Shown here: piece by piece, positions 24,482-34,012 of the stretch
Numbering within the stretch: the first letter of the stretch is position 1
Layout of the letters: each line of letters starts with the position of its first letter
Source of the DNA: JAHRVQ01 sp963976815
GTDB taxonomy: Bacteria; Pseudomonadota; Gammaproteobacteria; Pseudomonadales; Azotimanducaceae
Length of the DNA: 64,000 nt
Assembly: GCA_963976815.1 (NCBI GenBank)
Contig: CAXBLU010000002.1
Location: 186,001 to 250,000 of the forward strand
Direction: 5' to 3'
The notes under the pieces: generated by a model
Database searches by the model: none
Told to the model about the DNA's origin: nothing
The model's input: only the letters and a program-made list of their open reading frames with translations
Translations under genes and position numbers: made by a program

Positions 24482-25888
24482 TCAGCTTGCCTGTTTAGCC
24501 AGACGATCGAGATTGTTTTGGTGGGTCTCGCGATCAATTCGATACTTAGAGATTAGATAAATTGCAAGAAAGTACAGCCCGCAATAGGTCGGTAAGAAGA
24601 AGCTAGCGAGATTACCGCGCATTTCATTTGTCATATCCGCCACACCTTGTATGCCATCCATACCCACCAGCGAAACAATGGAACCTGCGAGCACAATGCC
24701 AAGGGCGCTCACCGCTTTACTGGCAAAACTGCGAGCGGCATAAAACAAACCTTCCGAACGACGACTGGTTTCAAGCTCGCTGTCCTCAACAACGTCAGCC
24801 ATCATCGAGTCGAGCATAACCCCACCGACAATAAAACCGACGACTTCAGACATAACAAAGAAGGAATAACAAATCAGGCTATTCCAGCTGCCGGACTCTG
24901 GCCAGAGGCCCGCGAGGGTGAGCAGGTAGGGAACAGGATATAGAAATATTGCCCCGACTAAAGCGGCAATAGCGGCATGTTTCTTACCCAACACCTTCCC
25001 AAGTGCCGGTGCGAGGAAGTAGGCAATAGCAGGAGAAGCAAAAACGAATATGCCCGTTACTGCGATTTGGGGGCCCGTAAAGGCAAAGAAGTAGGTCACG
25101 TTATAAAGGTAAAGCGCGGTCGACATGCCGCCGGCTGCCCCGACGATAAGGGAATAGGTGAATAACCAGAAAAAATTTACATTCTTAACGGATTGGGCAA
25201 TCTGTTTCATTTCATGCCAAATTTGATTGAATTTAAAGGTTTCCGTGGGCGGTGGCATTGCCGAGGCAATCTTCTGTGTACCGAGGGATGAAATTAAAAT
25301 ACTCGCAGCAATGATTAGCGCGCCGGCTAGGCCGTAGATCGAATAGCCCGCTTGAGAGGCAACACCAAAGGCGCCAACCCAGATGCCCATGTTGACCACA
25401 TGGATGCCATTACCACCATACCAGCCAAAAGAATGCCGCAGGACTAACCATTTATTGCGCTCGTCATAATCTTTGACCAGGTCGGGTAGTAGGGCAACGG
25501 AGGGAACTTCAACAAGGGTGACCGCGGTTCGAATCAGGATCGCCGTGGCCAGTAAATAGAGCCAACTGTTACTGTCATTCAATTCAATGAGGGGGTTAAA
25601 CAGTGCGTAAAAGGAAATCGGTAATAGCACAAAGCCCGCATACATAAAGGGGTGGCGGCGCCCTAACCGGGAATGGGTTTTGTCTGACCAGTGTCCGAGC
25701 AATAGGTCGGATACTGCATCCCAGGCCATTGCCACCGCCAGCGCCATAGCAGCAAGATAACCAGGGATACCGAGTACCTGGGTTGAGTAGATAAGCAGTA
25801 GATAGCTGAATGCGTTGTTTTTGATGCCAAAGGCAATAGAGGCAGATCCGTAGTACCAGTAAACTGGATTCTTTTCGGGTCGTGTCAT
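24482..25888 (-). CDS. MFS permease of the GPH (sugar:cation symporter) type
   Basis: About 468 residues from the ATG at 25888, with twelve hydrophobic segments. The motif DAVSDLLLGHWSDKTHSRLGRRHPFMY is the GPH-family signature between segments 2 and 3, as in melibiose and glucuronide carriers. DVVEDSELETSRRSEGLFYAARSFASKAVSALG is the matching half-way motif. Bacterial GPH members of this kind also carry other solutes, so a sugar substrate is not assured. It is divergent from the small protein at 26049. Confidence 0.85.
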   Translation of the reverse strand: MTRPEKNPVYWYYGSASIAFGIKNNAFSYLLLIYSTQVLGIPGYLAAMALAVAMAWDAVSDLLLGHWSDKTHSRLGRRHPFMYAGFVLLPISFYALFNPLIELNDSNSWLYLLATAILIRTAVTLVEVPSVALLPDLVKDYDERNKWLVLRHSFGWYGGNGIHVVNMGIWVGAFGVASQAGYSIYGLAGALIIAASILISSLGTQKIASAMPPPTETFKFNQIWHEMKQIAQSVKNVNFFWLFTYSLIVGAAGGMSTALYLYNVTYFFAFTGPQIAVTGIFVFASPAIAYFLAPALGKVLGKKHAAIAALVGAIFLYPVPYLLTLAGLWPESGSWNSLICYSFFVMSEVVGFIVGGVMLDSMMADVVEDSELETSRRSEGLFYAARSFASKAVSALGIVLAGSIVSLVGMDGIQGVADMTNEMRGNLASFFLPTYCGLYFLAIYLISKYRIDRETHQNNLDRLAKQAS

Positions 25889-26048
25889 ATGAGATTTCCG
25901 CAGGGTAGCACGGCGTACAATAGGGTGTCTGTGGAGCAGTCGCAATAGGGCAATGATTCATCTCTTTTCACTACCATCAGGAATTGCTAACGTAGCCACG
26001 GCTACCTTATTTAAATATCTATATAGCAAAAGACTAAGAGGGAAAAAT

Positions 26049-26345
26049 ATGAGTGTTGATGGCGATTGGAAAGTAACTTTGAATTCACCGATGGGCGCAC
26101 AGGATGCAACTTTGTCACTTACTACCGCGGGCGAAAGCCTGGCAGGAAAAATGGTTGGGGCTCAAGGTACCCAGGAATTCGAAGGTGGTAATGTTGATGG
26201 TAATAGTTTGACCTGGAACGTGAAAATGACACAGCCCATGCCTATGGAGTTGGAATTTTCTGCCGAAGTAGACGGTGACGCGATTTCAGGCAAGGTGAAG
26301 CTGGGGGCTTTTGGAGAGGCAACATTCGCTGGTACTAGAGCGTAG
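26049..26345 (+). CDS. Small hypothetical beta-rich protein
   Basis: A 98-residue product from the ATG at 26049 (AGAGGGAAAA upstream). It contains repeated short strands (DGDWKVTLNSPMGAQDATLSL, LTWNVKMTQPMPMELEFSAEV, ISGKVKLGAFGEATFAGTR), a pattern seen in small marine proteins found beside P450 and lipid genes. No signal peptide or catalytic residue is evident. It lies 104 bases ahead of the CYP153-type P450 with a hairpin between them. Confidence 0.65.
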   Translation: MSVDGDWKVTLNSPMGAQDATLSLTTAGESLAGKMVGAQGTQEFEGGNVDGNSLTWNVKMTQPMPMELEFSAEVDGDAISGKVKLGAFGEATFAGTRA

Positions 26346-26368
26346 GCCACCTGCCGTAGTTGTGGCTC

Positions 26369-26396
26369 ACACCCCGGGACCAATGTCCGGGGGTGT
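26369..26396. terminator. Hairpin between small gene and P450
   Basis: ACACCCCGGGAC (26369-26380) can pair with GTCCGGGGGTGT (26385-26396) with one mismatch, giving a GC-rich stem. The T-tract after it is poor. It may limit read-through into the P450 gene. Confidence 0.45.
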
Positions 26397-26449
26397 ATCA
26401 GACAGGATAGTCACGAGATCCTATATTTGAGATACAAAGAGGTAAGAGT

Positions 26450-27766
26450 ATGAGTGAGCAAGTGAAAGAGCAGGCACCGGAACAGACGGCTTTTCTGAGC
26501 CCTTTTTTACGACCAGATGCTCCGCCGGTGATTGAGGACCCTTATTCTGTGCCCATCGAGGAAATTAATGTCATCGATGGCAGGCTGTTTCAGCAGGATT
26601 TGCACTGGGAGCATTTCCGCCGATTAAGGCAGGAAGATCCTGTGCATTTTAATGAGACGCCCGGCTTTGGACGCTACTGGTCCATCACCAAATTCGAAGA
26701 CATTATGTTTGTGGATAAAAATCATGAGCTGTTTTCGTCGGCTCACGGTATCTCCATTGGGCCTCGGATTGATGCGGAGAAGGATCCGGAACAACTTGCT
26801 TTCAGTAACTTTATCGCCATGGATCCCCCCAAGCATGATCTGCAGCGTGCCACGGTTAGCGGTGTGGTTGCGCCCCCTAATCTTGCCAAGATGGAAGAGA
26901 CAATAAGATCACGTACCCGAGCAGTTCTGGATAGTTTGCCCGTCGGTGAGGCTTTTAATTGGGTCGATTTGGTGTCTATTGAACTCACAACTCAAATGCT
27001 AGCAACGCTGTTTGATTTTCCCTTCGAAGACCGTCGTAAATTAACCCGTTGGTCCGATGTTGCAACAGCGCCTCCCGGAACAGGAATTGTTGATTCGATG
27101 GAGCAACGCAGAACGGAGTTGATGGAGTGTTTGGAGTACTTCACGAGACTCTGGAATGAGCGAATTGATCAGGAAGTGCCAGGCACCGACCTTGTTTCGA
27201 TGCTTGCCCATGGCAAAGACACTAAAGATATGCAGCCATTTGAATTCCTCGGAAATCTGATTCTGCTGATTGTAGGTGGCAACGATACGACGAGAAATTC
27301 CATGAGCGCTGGAGTTCTGGCGCTAAATCAAAACCCGGCGGAGTATGACAAGCTGCGGGCAAAACCAGAATTAATTCCAAATATGGTGGCGGAAATTATC
27401 CGTTGGCAAACACCATTACCTTATATGCGTCGTACTGCAAATCAGGATATAGAGATTGGTGGTAAGCAGATCAAAAAAGGGGATCAGTTGCTAATGTGGT
27501 ATGTATCTGGCAATCGCGATGAGACTGCTATTGATCGGCCCGATGACTTTATTATTGATCGAGAAAAAGCCCGACATCACCTGTCCTTCGGCTTTGGTAT
27601 TCATCGATGCATGGGCAACCGGCTTGCGGAAATGCAACTCAGAGTACTTTGGGAAGAAATATTGCCAAGGTTCAAAAAAGTTGAAGTTGTTGCCAAACCA
27701 GAGCGACTTCTGTCGAGCTTTGTTCGTGGCATCACGGATCTGCAAGTCATAGTACATCCACACTAG
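26450..27766 (+). CDS. Cytochrome P450, CYP153 type (first of three)
   Basis: A 438-residue soluble P450. The I-helix is LLIVGGNDTTRNS, the K-helix E-x-x-R is in EIIRWQTPLPYMRRT, and the haem motif FGFGIHRCMGNRLAEMQLR places the thiolate at Cys387. The overall sequence, including the N-terminal RLFQQD and HFRRLRQEDPVHFNE, follows CYP153, a family known for terminal hydroxylation of alkanes and fatty acids. Such enzymes need a ferredoxin and reductase, which are not in this window. AAAGAGGTAAGAG precedes the ATG and a strong terminator follows. Confidence 0.88.
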   Translation: MSEQVKEQAPEQTAFLSPFLRPDAPPVIEDPYSVPIEEINVIDGRLFQQDLHWEHFRRLRQEDPVHFNETPGFGRYWSITKFEDIMFVDKNHELFSSAHGISIGPRIDAEKDPEQLAFSNFIAMDPPKHDLQRATVSGVVAPPNLAKMEETIRSRTRAVLDSLPVGEAFNWVDLVSIELTTQMLATLFDFPFEDRRKLTRWSDVATAPPGTGIVDSMEQRRTELMECLEYFTRLWNERIDQEVPGTDLVSMLAHGKDTKDMQPFEFLGNLILLIVGGNDTTRNSMSAGVLALNQNPAEYDKLRAKPELIPNMVAEIIRWQTPLPYMRRTANQDIEIGGKQIKKGDQLLMWYVSGNRDETAIDRPDDFIIDREKARHHLSFGFGIHRCMGNRLAEMQLRVLWEEILPRFKKVEVVAKPERLLSSFVRGITDLQVIVHPH

Positions 27767-27787
27767 TAACAAAGCGGTTTCAAGACT

Positions 27788-27825
27788 GCTGCCATCTGAT
27801 CTCCTAATGATGGCAGCCGTTTTTT
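27788..27825 (+). terminator. Rho-independent terminator of the P450 gene
   Basis: GCTGCCATC (27788-27796) pairs perfectly with GATGGCAGC (27809-27817), followed by CGTTTTTTATG. A textbook stem and T-tract, 22 bases after the P450 stop codon. Confidence 0.9.
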
Positions 27826-27833
27826 ATGTTTTT

Positions 27834-27931
27834 ATTCTCTCCCTTATTGTCTCTCCCTTGATGTCTCTCCCTTGATGTCTCGCCACTATTGTCTCGCCAC
27901 TATTGTCTCGCCATAGTTGTCTCGCATAGAT
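27834..27931 (+). repeat. Seven-unit 14-bp tandem repeat
   Basis: Seven consecutive 14-base units begin at 27834. They change gradually from TGTCTCTCCCTTGA to TGTCTCGCCACTAT to TGTCTCGCCATAGT. The array is non-coding, directly after the P450 terminator and about 250 bases before the sensor kinase. The rest of the 419-base gap shows no gene. Confidence 0.92.
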
Positions 27932-28185
27932 GTTTCCTGGCGTGGATTCAGGCATAGCACTAAAACAGGCTGCTACACTGGTGTAATCTCGTTTCACCCC
28001 TGGCATTTTTGGTTTTTGAAGTCGGCATACAGGTGGCTACTGATGTTGATCTGGGCAGGTTTGTGATGGTCGTTATTTGTTCAATCTATGGTGGTTAGTC
28101 GATATATAGAGGCATCGCAGCTAAGATTAGTGTATGAATGTTTCAAGAGGTGCAGCTGATAGAGCCTTTGGAGTCATAAATACCT

Positions 28186-31100
28186 ATGGAGAAAACTCCG
28201 TTCAAGAAGCTTAAGCCGCGAATTGCGCTATTCGTATTTCTATCGACCTTGCCGACGATTTTTATTCTGGTCTACCACGTTTTTGACGGTCGACATGAAT
28301 CCTACAATCAGTCCCTGCATCAAGCAGAGCAGGTAATGGGCCGCATTGTTCATGCTCAGGTTGAGTTAATCGACCGATCAAAAAAGCTTCTAGTTGGGTT
28401 AGCCAGTTTTAGTGCCATCCAACAACCTGAGTTATCCGTGTGCGCGCGGCAGCTCGAAGCTATGACTCGCTTCTCATCTGATTACTCTGATATTAGTTTG
28501 AAAGACCCGAATGGCATTACCGTTTGCTCCTCTCAAACTGATCTGATCGATGACCACATTGATGCTCCCCTGCGAGCAGCTTTACGCACTCAGGAATTTG
28601 TCGCAAGTATTGAAACCGATTTGGTATCAGGAGAGTTAGGCTTCAAATTTGCCTATCCAATAGGCCTGACAAGTCCTGAACAATTTCAGGGTGTGCTGGT
28701 TGCAACTGCTCAATCGGATGTCTGGTCGAGAGAACTTGTCTGGTTATCGCTTCCAGAGAATACGGTGGCATTTGTGGCCGATGCAAAAGAAAGAATAGTC
28801 GCCAATTTCCCCTACGATGCATCTGTCATTGGGTCTACGGTGGACGAAGGGCGTGGGACTATCTCCAATTTGCCACTATTTACTCGGCAGGAAGGTCAAG
28901 TATTTCTGGGTAGCGATGGTCTGGCGAGAACCTTTGTTTCGCAGCACATTGGCAGTGCCCATGACCCCGATTCACCAACCCTTTATGTTGGTATCCCTGT
29001 CAGTATGACCTTAAGTGGCATTGCCTTTGACAAGCTGGAGGGAGCGTTTGTCCTGCTGCTGCTTGCTACTTTGTTTTTTGTATTTGCGATGCTCGGGGTT
29101 CGAAGGAGCATCCTTGACCCTATCGGGCGGCTACTGGACGCAACCAAAAAGTTAGAGCAGGGAGAGTTGCAGCTAGCGGAAAATGCCCAGGGTGCGTCGG
29201 AGTTAGTTGAGTTGCACAACAGCTTTCTGCGTATGGCTCGGGCTCGATTGGATTCGGAGCGGACACTCGAACAGACTCGCCAACAGCTTATCGCAAGCCA
29301 GTATCACATCAACAGCCACGTCGAAAATACGCCTTTGGGATATGTTTCCTGGGACAAGAATTTTATTTGTACCGGATGGAATAAGACCTGCGAAACACTT
29401 TTCGGCTACACCGCTGAGGAATCAATAGGGAAGCATGGCATGGAGCTAATTGTACCGCCCATGATTCGCAGTGATCTTGATGCGGTGTTTGCTCAACTCC
29501 TTAATCAGCACGGCGGGACACACAATATCAATGAGAACATCACAAAAGATGGCCGTTTGTTGGTCTGTGACTGGTACAACACGCCGATCAAAGATAGTGT
29601 GGGAAATGTCGTCGGCGTGTCTTCGTTTATGCAGGATATCACCGAAAAGATCAGGGCAGAGGAAGAATCTAAAAGAACAAAAGATTTACTCGAATATTCT
29701 CAGTCCGCAGCAAAGGTTGGTGGTTGGGAGTTGGATATTGCCACCAATGAACTTTATTGGACCGCTGAAACTTACCGTTTGCACGACACGACGCCAGAAG
29801 AATTTAATCCTGCGGAAAAAATGAACGCTGAATACTATTTACCAGAGTACCAGCCAATACTTTCGAAGGCCTTTAAGGACGCAGTAACTGTTGGCAAAGG
29901 ATACGAACTTGAGCTAGAGCTCTTCACCACCAAAGGTCGTCTGATTAGTGTTTATACGACCTGTACGGTCACAATGAAGGAAGGTGTGCCCGCAAAACTG
30001 ACCGGAATATTTCAAGACATTACCGATCAAAAAGCAGCTAAAAATTCATTGCAGAGAGAACAGTCGAGACTGGAAAGTATTCTTGCAACCGCAGCGGATG
30101 GCATAGTTCTTATTGATGCCAGCGGGCAGATTCTGTCTTTCAATAGAGCTGCCGAGCAGATGTTTGGTTGGAGTACATCCCAGGTATTGGGGAAAAATTT
30201 GTCGATGCTAATGCCTGAGCCCTACCAGTCAGAACATGACAATTACCTCGCCAGTTATGTGGAAACCCGTGAGGCCAAAATTATCGGTAAGGGGCGTGAG
30301 GTCGCAGGGCTGAGGGCGAATGGAACTCAGTTTCCATTACATCTGTCGGTCTCTGAATGGTTCGATGGGGAAGAGCAATTATTTACTGGTCTAGTCCGGG
30401 ACATCACAAAACAAAAAGAAATACAGGCGCAGTTAATACAGACGCAAAAAATGGATTCCTTAACTCAACTATCTGGCGGTTTGGCCCATGACTTTAATAA
30501 TTTGTTGGCCATTATTATCGGTAGTTTGGATTTCCTTGAAGAGTCATTACCGGCGGATGATGAGAATCTAGATCGGGTTCAGTCCGCCCTGCGTGCCGCT
30601 GATAGAGGCGCCGATATCACGGCAAGAATGTTGAGATTCGCTCGACTGAAAACCAATTACACCGAGGTGCATGCGCCACTAATAGTTAATGACCTGCTTT
30701 TAGAAATGGTGGAGATCTTGAGACGAACTCTCGGGCCGAGTTTTGATGTTGAATTGAATTGTGACAACAAACCAGTTTGGGTCAATGTTGATCCGGCAGA
30801 GTTCGAGAATGTTGTGCTTAATCTTGGCTTAAACGCCAGGGATGCAATGCCGGAGGGCGGTCAAGTATCAATTGCTGTCCATCAAGAATATCTGGAGTCT
30901 GGCCCGGTAGCGGAACTCGAAGCCGGGAATTGGATGCATCTGACCTTTAGAGACAGCGGCGCAGGAATGACACCGGAGGTCCAGCAGCAAATATTTGAAC
31001 CATTTTTTACCACCAAATCAGGCAAGGGGTCTGGGCTTGGTCTGGCCATGGCTTATGGCTTCGTCCAGCAGGCTGGAGGCCATATTCAGGTTTCGAGCGA

Positions 31101-31563
31101 GCCCGGTGGGGGCACAGTATTTGATCTGTATTTGCCTATTTCTTCCCTTTCGACGGCCGAGCCGATTAGTTCGCAAATTAAGCGACTCAAAGGCGGCAAT
31201 GAATGTATCTTGTTGGTTGATGACGAAATTGAACTGCTTAAGCTCACTGAATCCCAACTACTTGACCTGGGCTACAAGGTACATACTGCTTCTAATGCAG
31301 AGGAGGCCCTGGCAAAGCTGCGAAGCCAGCAGGGTATTGACCTATTGATCACGGATATTGTCATGCCGGGCGGTATGCTGGGAACGGAATTAGCAGTAGT
31401 TGCCGAACGCAGCCAGCCCAGTTTGCGTATCTTGTTGACCTCGGGATATACACGGCAAGTCACCGAAGACCCGAGATACAAGAGATTTGATAATCTTATT
31501 CTGAACAAGCCCTATCGTAAAAGTGACCTTGCCCAGAGAATTCGCGAGGTGCTAGAAGGTTAA
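28186..31563 (+). CDS. Hybrid sensor histidine kinase with Cache-like, HAMP, PAS and receiver domains
   Basis: A 1125-residue membrane kinase. TM1 spans residues 12-31, a periplasmic sensor of about 250 residues follows, TM2 is about 285-306, and a HAMP domain follows from about 307. Three PAS domains lie at roughly 373-490, 505-620 and 627-745. The phosphoacceptor is His768 (GGLAHDFNNLLA). The ATPase has NLGLNARDAM, FRDSGAG and GKGSGLGLAM. A C-terminal receiver carries Asp1012-Asp1013 and phospho-acceptor Asp1057 (LLITDIVMPGG). No cognate regulator is adjacent, so the phosphate probably ends on the receiver or a distant Hpt protein. The next gene begins on the very next base. Confidence 0.92.
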   Translation: MEKTPFKKLKPRIALFVFLSTLPTIFILVYHVFDGRHESYNQSLHQAEQVMGRIVHAQVELIDRSKKLLVGLASFSAIQQPELSVCARQLEAMTRFSSDYSDISLKDPNGITVCSSQTDLIDDHIDAPLRAALRTQEFVASIETDLVSGELGFKFAYPIGLTSPEQFQGVLVATAQSDVWSRELVWLSLPENTVAFVADAKERIVANFPYDASVIGSTVDEGRGTISNLPLFTRQEGQVFLGSDGLARTFVSQHIGSAHDPDSPTLYVGIPVSMTLSGIAFDKLEGAFVLLLLATLFFVFAMLGVRRSILDPIGRLLDATKKLEQGELQLAENAQGASELVELHNSFLRMARARLDSERTLEQTRQQLIASQYHINSHVENTPLGYVSWDKNFICTGWNKTCETLFGYTAEESIGKHGMELIVPPMIRSDLDAVFAQLLNQHGGTHNINENITKDGRLLVCDWYNTPIKDSVGNVVGVSSFMQDITEKIRAEEESKRTKDLLEYSQSAAKVGGWELDIATNELYWTAETYRLHDTTPEEFNPAEKMNAEYYLPEYQPILSKAFKDAVTVGKGYELELELFTTKGRLISVYTTCTVTMKEGVPAKLTGIFQDITDQKAAKNSLQREQSRLESILATAADGIVLIDASGQILSFNRAAEQMFGWSTSQVLGKNLSMLMPEPYQSEHDNYLASYVETREAKIIGKGREVAGLRANGTQFPLHLSVSEWFDGEEQLFTGLVRDITKQKEIQAQLIQTQKMDSLTQLSGGLAHDFNNLLAIIIGSLDFLEESLPADDENLDRVQSALRAADRGADITARMLRFARLKTNYTEVHAPLIVNDLLLEMVEILRRTLGPSFDVELNCDNKPVWVNVDPAEFENVVLNLGLNARDAMPEGGQVSIAVHQEYLESGPVAELEAGNWMHLTFRDSGAGMTPEVQQQIFEPFFTTKSGKGSGLGLAMAYGFVQQAGGHIQVSSEPGGGTVFDLYLPISSLSTAEPISSQIKRLKGGNECILLVDDEIELLKLTESQLLDLGYKVHTASNAEEALAKLRSQQGIDLLITDIVMPGGMLGTELAVVAERSQPSLRILLTSGYTRQVTEDPRYKRFDNLILNKPYRKSDLAQRIREVLEG

Positions 31564-32343
31564 GTGCTCGCAAAACTAAATTCATCGGTGCCTGGTTTGT
31601 ACCTACCTAGGTTGTACCTGCCTAAGTTGTACCCGTCTAGATTGTACCTGGTAGTATTTATACTTGTTGTCCAGGGCGGATGCGTATCCACAACCGGATC
31701 AATCGACGCTTATAGTTCTGAGCAGCTGGCTCGTTTTTCGTCGTCAGAAGTGAATCAAACGATAAGCACAAATGGCGACCCCTATCTAAAATTTCCAGAC
31801 CGAACAGACCCGCGCTTGCGTGTTCCTGAAGCTGCTGTTTGCGGTGTTAAAGTTCTGCAAGAGAATCCTTTACGCTACAGCCTTGCTAGCTATTCTTCCG
31901 TTGCAGAGGCGAGCATAAGCGGTGCTGATGTTACTCACTTTTCAAGCTGTGGGACCTGTTCTACCCTTAAGGACCTTGCCGTCTACTTGCGGCTACCCAA
32001 TCTAACAGTACCAGTAAGGCGATGTGCAGCGCTTAGCTTGATTAAACCGCTGGCAATGCAATGTCTTAAAAATATTGGATTTAGCAATGCCTGTGCCGAA
32101 ACCTGGTATTTTAATGCAAAGCACACGAGGAAAAACTGTGCCGCTGTATGTCTAAAATCCTGGTTGGCTGGTGAACCCTTCAACAATAAAGCAGGTGACC
32201 TGAACGCTTGCCTTACGTGCGACGAGGAATATTCTGGGCCCGTATTCAAATTCTCCGCCGGTAGAACACGAAGAAACTCTGGCATTACATCGGCAATCCA
32301 ACGTGGTGCTGAAGAACAATCGAACTTGCAGCATAACTATTAG
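31564..32343 (+). CDS. Cysteine-rich lipoprotein of unknown function
   Basis: A 259-residue product whose GTG follows the kinase stop codon with no gap. The N-terminus has an unusual LYLPRLYLPKLYPSRLYLV stretch from a 15-bp repeat, then a hydrophobic core and the lipobox VQGGC, so the mature protein starts near Cys39. The mature part has more than ten cysteines, including SSCGTCSTLKDLAVYLRLP, VPVRRCA and NACLTCDEEYSGPVF, and ends AGRTRRNSGITSAI. I know related hypothetical proteins of marine bacteria but no function. The kinase linkage suggests envelope sensing. Confidence 0.72.
   Translation: MLAKLNSSVPGLYLPRLYLPKLYPSRLYLVVFILVVQGGCVSTTGSIDAYSSEQLARFSSSEVNQTISTNGDPYLKFPDRTDPRLRVPEAAVCGVKVLQENPLRYSLASYSSVAEASISGADVTHFSSCGTCSTLKDLAVYLRLPNLTVPVRRCAALSLIKPLAMQCLKNIGFSNACAETWYFNAKHTRKNCAAVCLKSWLAGEPFNNKAGDLNACLTCDEEYSGPVFKFSAGRTRRNSGITSAIQRGAEEQSNLQHNY
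31597..31656 (+). repeat. 15-bp tandem repeat in lipoprotein signal region
   Basis: TTGTACCTACCTAGG, TTGTACCTGCCTAAG, TTGTACCCGTCTAGA and TTGTACCTGGTAGTA follow each other. The period is a multiple of three, so it encodes the LYLPR/K repeats ahead of the signal-peptide core and expands without a frameshift. Confidence 0.9.
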
Positions 32344-32465
32344 ATTCCACGGGCCGCTGCCAATTGAAGGCTTGTACGGTGATTAATAAGCAGTTCACGC
32401 GCTTTCGATTTGATAACGGGGTAGGATGACACTTTTATCGCAATACTTCCCCACGAGACTTTATA

Positions 32466-33845
32466 TTGAGCAGCTCAGACTTTTCTTCACTTTCTTTGGA
32501 CCCTTCATTGCTCAGCAATTTGGAGTCCCTTGGCTATCATTCTATGACGCCGATCCAAGCGCTTGCGTTACCAGAGCTTTTGTCAGGAGTTGATCTGATC
32601 GGCCAGGCAAAAACCGGTTCAGGAAAAACTGCCGCCTTCGGTCTGGGGATACTCAACAAACTTGTTGTAAAGCGATTTCGAATTCAGACCCTGGTGCTGT
32701 GCCCAACTCGAGAGCTAGCGGATCAGGTTGCAAAAGAAATCCGAAAACTCGCCCGACAGATTCACAATATTAAAGTTCTCACCCTCTGCGGTGGTGTACC
32801 CTTTGGTCCCCAGAAAGGTTCCCTTGAACACGGCGCACACATTGTTGTCGGTACGCCTGGCCGGGTTGAAGAGCATTTGCGTAAGGGCACCTTGAACCTA
32901 AATGAAGTCACGATGTTTGTGTTAGATGAAGCTGATCGAATGCTGGATATGGGTTTTGGTGAAGTGATTGAATTGGTGTCCGGCTATCTACCGGAAGCAA
33001 GGCAGACCTTGCTCTTCAGTGCAACATTCCCCGAGAACATTGAGCATCTGGCTCGCAAAGTCATGAAGCAACCAAGCCGCGTTGAGGTTGAAGAAGGCCA
33101 TGATGCGAGCACCATCAAGCAGATTCTGTACGAGATAGCAGACAAGTCGAAGCGAACGGAAGCACTGGTCTGTGTGCTTCAACATTATCAGCCGACGTCG
33201 ACCCTGGTGTTTTGTAACACCAAATTGCTGACCGATGAAGTCGCAAGCTCCCTTCGCCAGTACGGCTTTAGTGCATTGCCTCTGCATGGAGATCTTGTCC
33301 AACGGGATCGGGATAATCGCCTTGTGCAATTTGTGAATAAGAGTTTGTCGATACTGGTCGCGACGGATGTTGCTGCCCGGGGGCTTGATATCGATTCTCT
33401 GGATCTGGTGGTGAATTACCATCTGTCTCGGGATTCTGAAGTACACACCCATCGAGTAGGACGAACCGGTCGAGCGGGTAAAACAGGAGTGGCTTGTTCC
33501 CTATTTGATAAGAGCGAAGAGCATAAAATCACTCAGTTAGAGTCGGTGTTAGGGGAATCACTACCCCGTAAGCAGGTGGGTCAATATAACCCGGACATTC
33601 ACCCCCAGCGTCCGGCAATGGTGACGCTCCAAATCGATGGTGGTAAAAAGCAGAAAGTTCGAGCGGGCGATATCCTAGGCGCCCTCACCAGCGAAAACGA
33701 GATTGATGGGTCAGCCATTGGCAAAATTAGTATTTTTGATCTTTTTGCTTTTGTTGCGGTGGACCGTACGATATCCAAACAAGCGCTGAATATTCTCAAC
33801 GAGAGAAAAATAAAGGGTCGAAAGTTCAGGGCTCGAAAAGTGTAG
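32466..33845 (+). CDS. dbpA: ATP-dependent RNA helicase DbpA
   Basis: A 459-residue DEAD-box helicase from a TTG start. Motifs: Q-motif region MTPIQ, Walker A AKTGSGKT (48-55), PTRELA, DEAD (154-157), SAT, and the C-terminal HRVGRTGRAG. The last 75 residues form the DbpA RNA-binding domain (QKVRAGDILGAL, DLFAFVAVDR, ERKIKGRKFRAR), which directs the enzyme to hairpin 92 of 23S rRNA in 50S assembly. Length and domain order match DbpA. The gene is apparently single. Confidence 0.94.
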   Translation: MSSSDFSSLSLDPSLLSNLESLGYHSMTPIQALALPELLSGVDLIGQAKTGSGKTAAFGLGILNKLVVKRFRIQTLVLCPTRELADQVAKEIRKLARQIHNIKVLTLCGGVPFGPQKGSLEHGAHIVVGTPGRVEEHLRKGTLNLNEVTMFVLDEADRMLDMGFGEVIELVSGYLPEARQTLLFSATFPENIEHLARKVMKQPSRVEVEEGHDASTIKQILYEIADKSKRTEALVCVLQHYQPTSTLVFCNTKLLTDEVASSLRQYGFSALPLHGDLVQRDRDNRLVQFVNKSLSILVATDVAARGLDIDSLDLVVNYHLSRDSEVHTHRVGRTGRAGKTGVACSLFDKSEEHKITQLESVLGESLPRKQVGQYNPDIHPQRPAMVTLQIDGGKKQKVRAGDILGALTSENEIDGSAIGKISIFDLFAFVAVDRTISKQALNILNERKIKGRKFRARKV

Positions 33846-34012
33846 TTTGAAACCTTCTGCCAGCCCAAAGAAAGTAATTTGAGGAATCTATGTGCTGTTT
33901 CAATTCAATTGCCATTTCCATGATTTTCGACCACCTGGATTGAAAATTGGGTGGCCATTTGGCTGCTTTGCCTGAGAGACTATTGTAGCGACGCTAATTG
34001 CGAGGACCAGTC

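Noticed and set aside
27834..27931. CRISPR array
   Set aside because: The units are 14 bp and contiguous with no spacers, and there are no cas genes. The same applies to the other repeat arrays.
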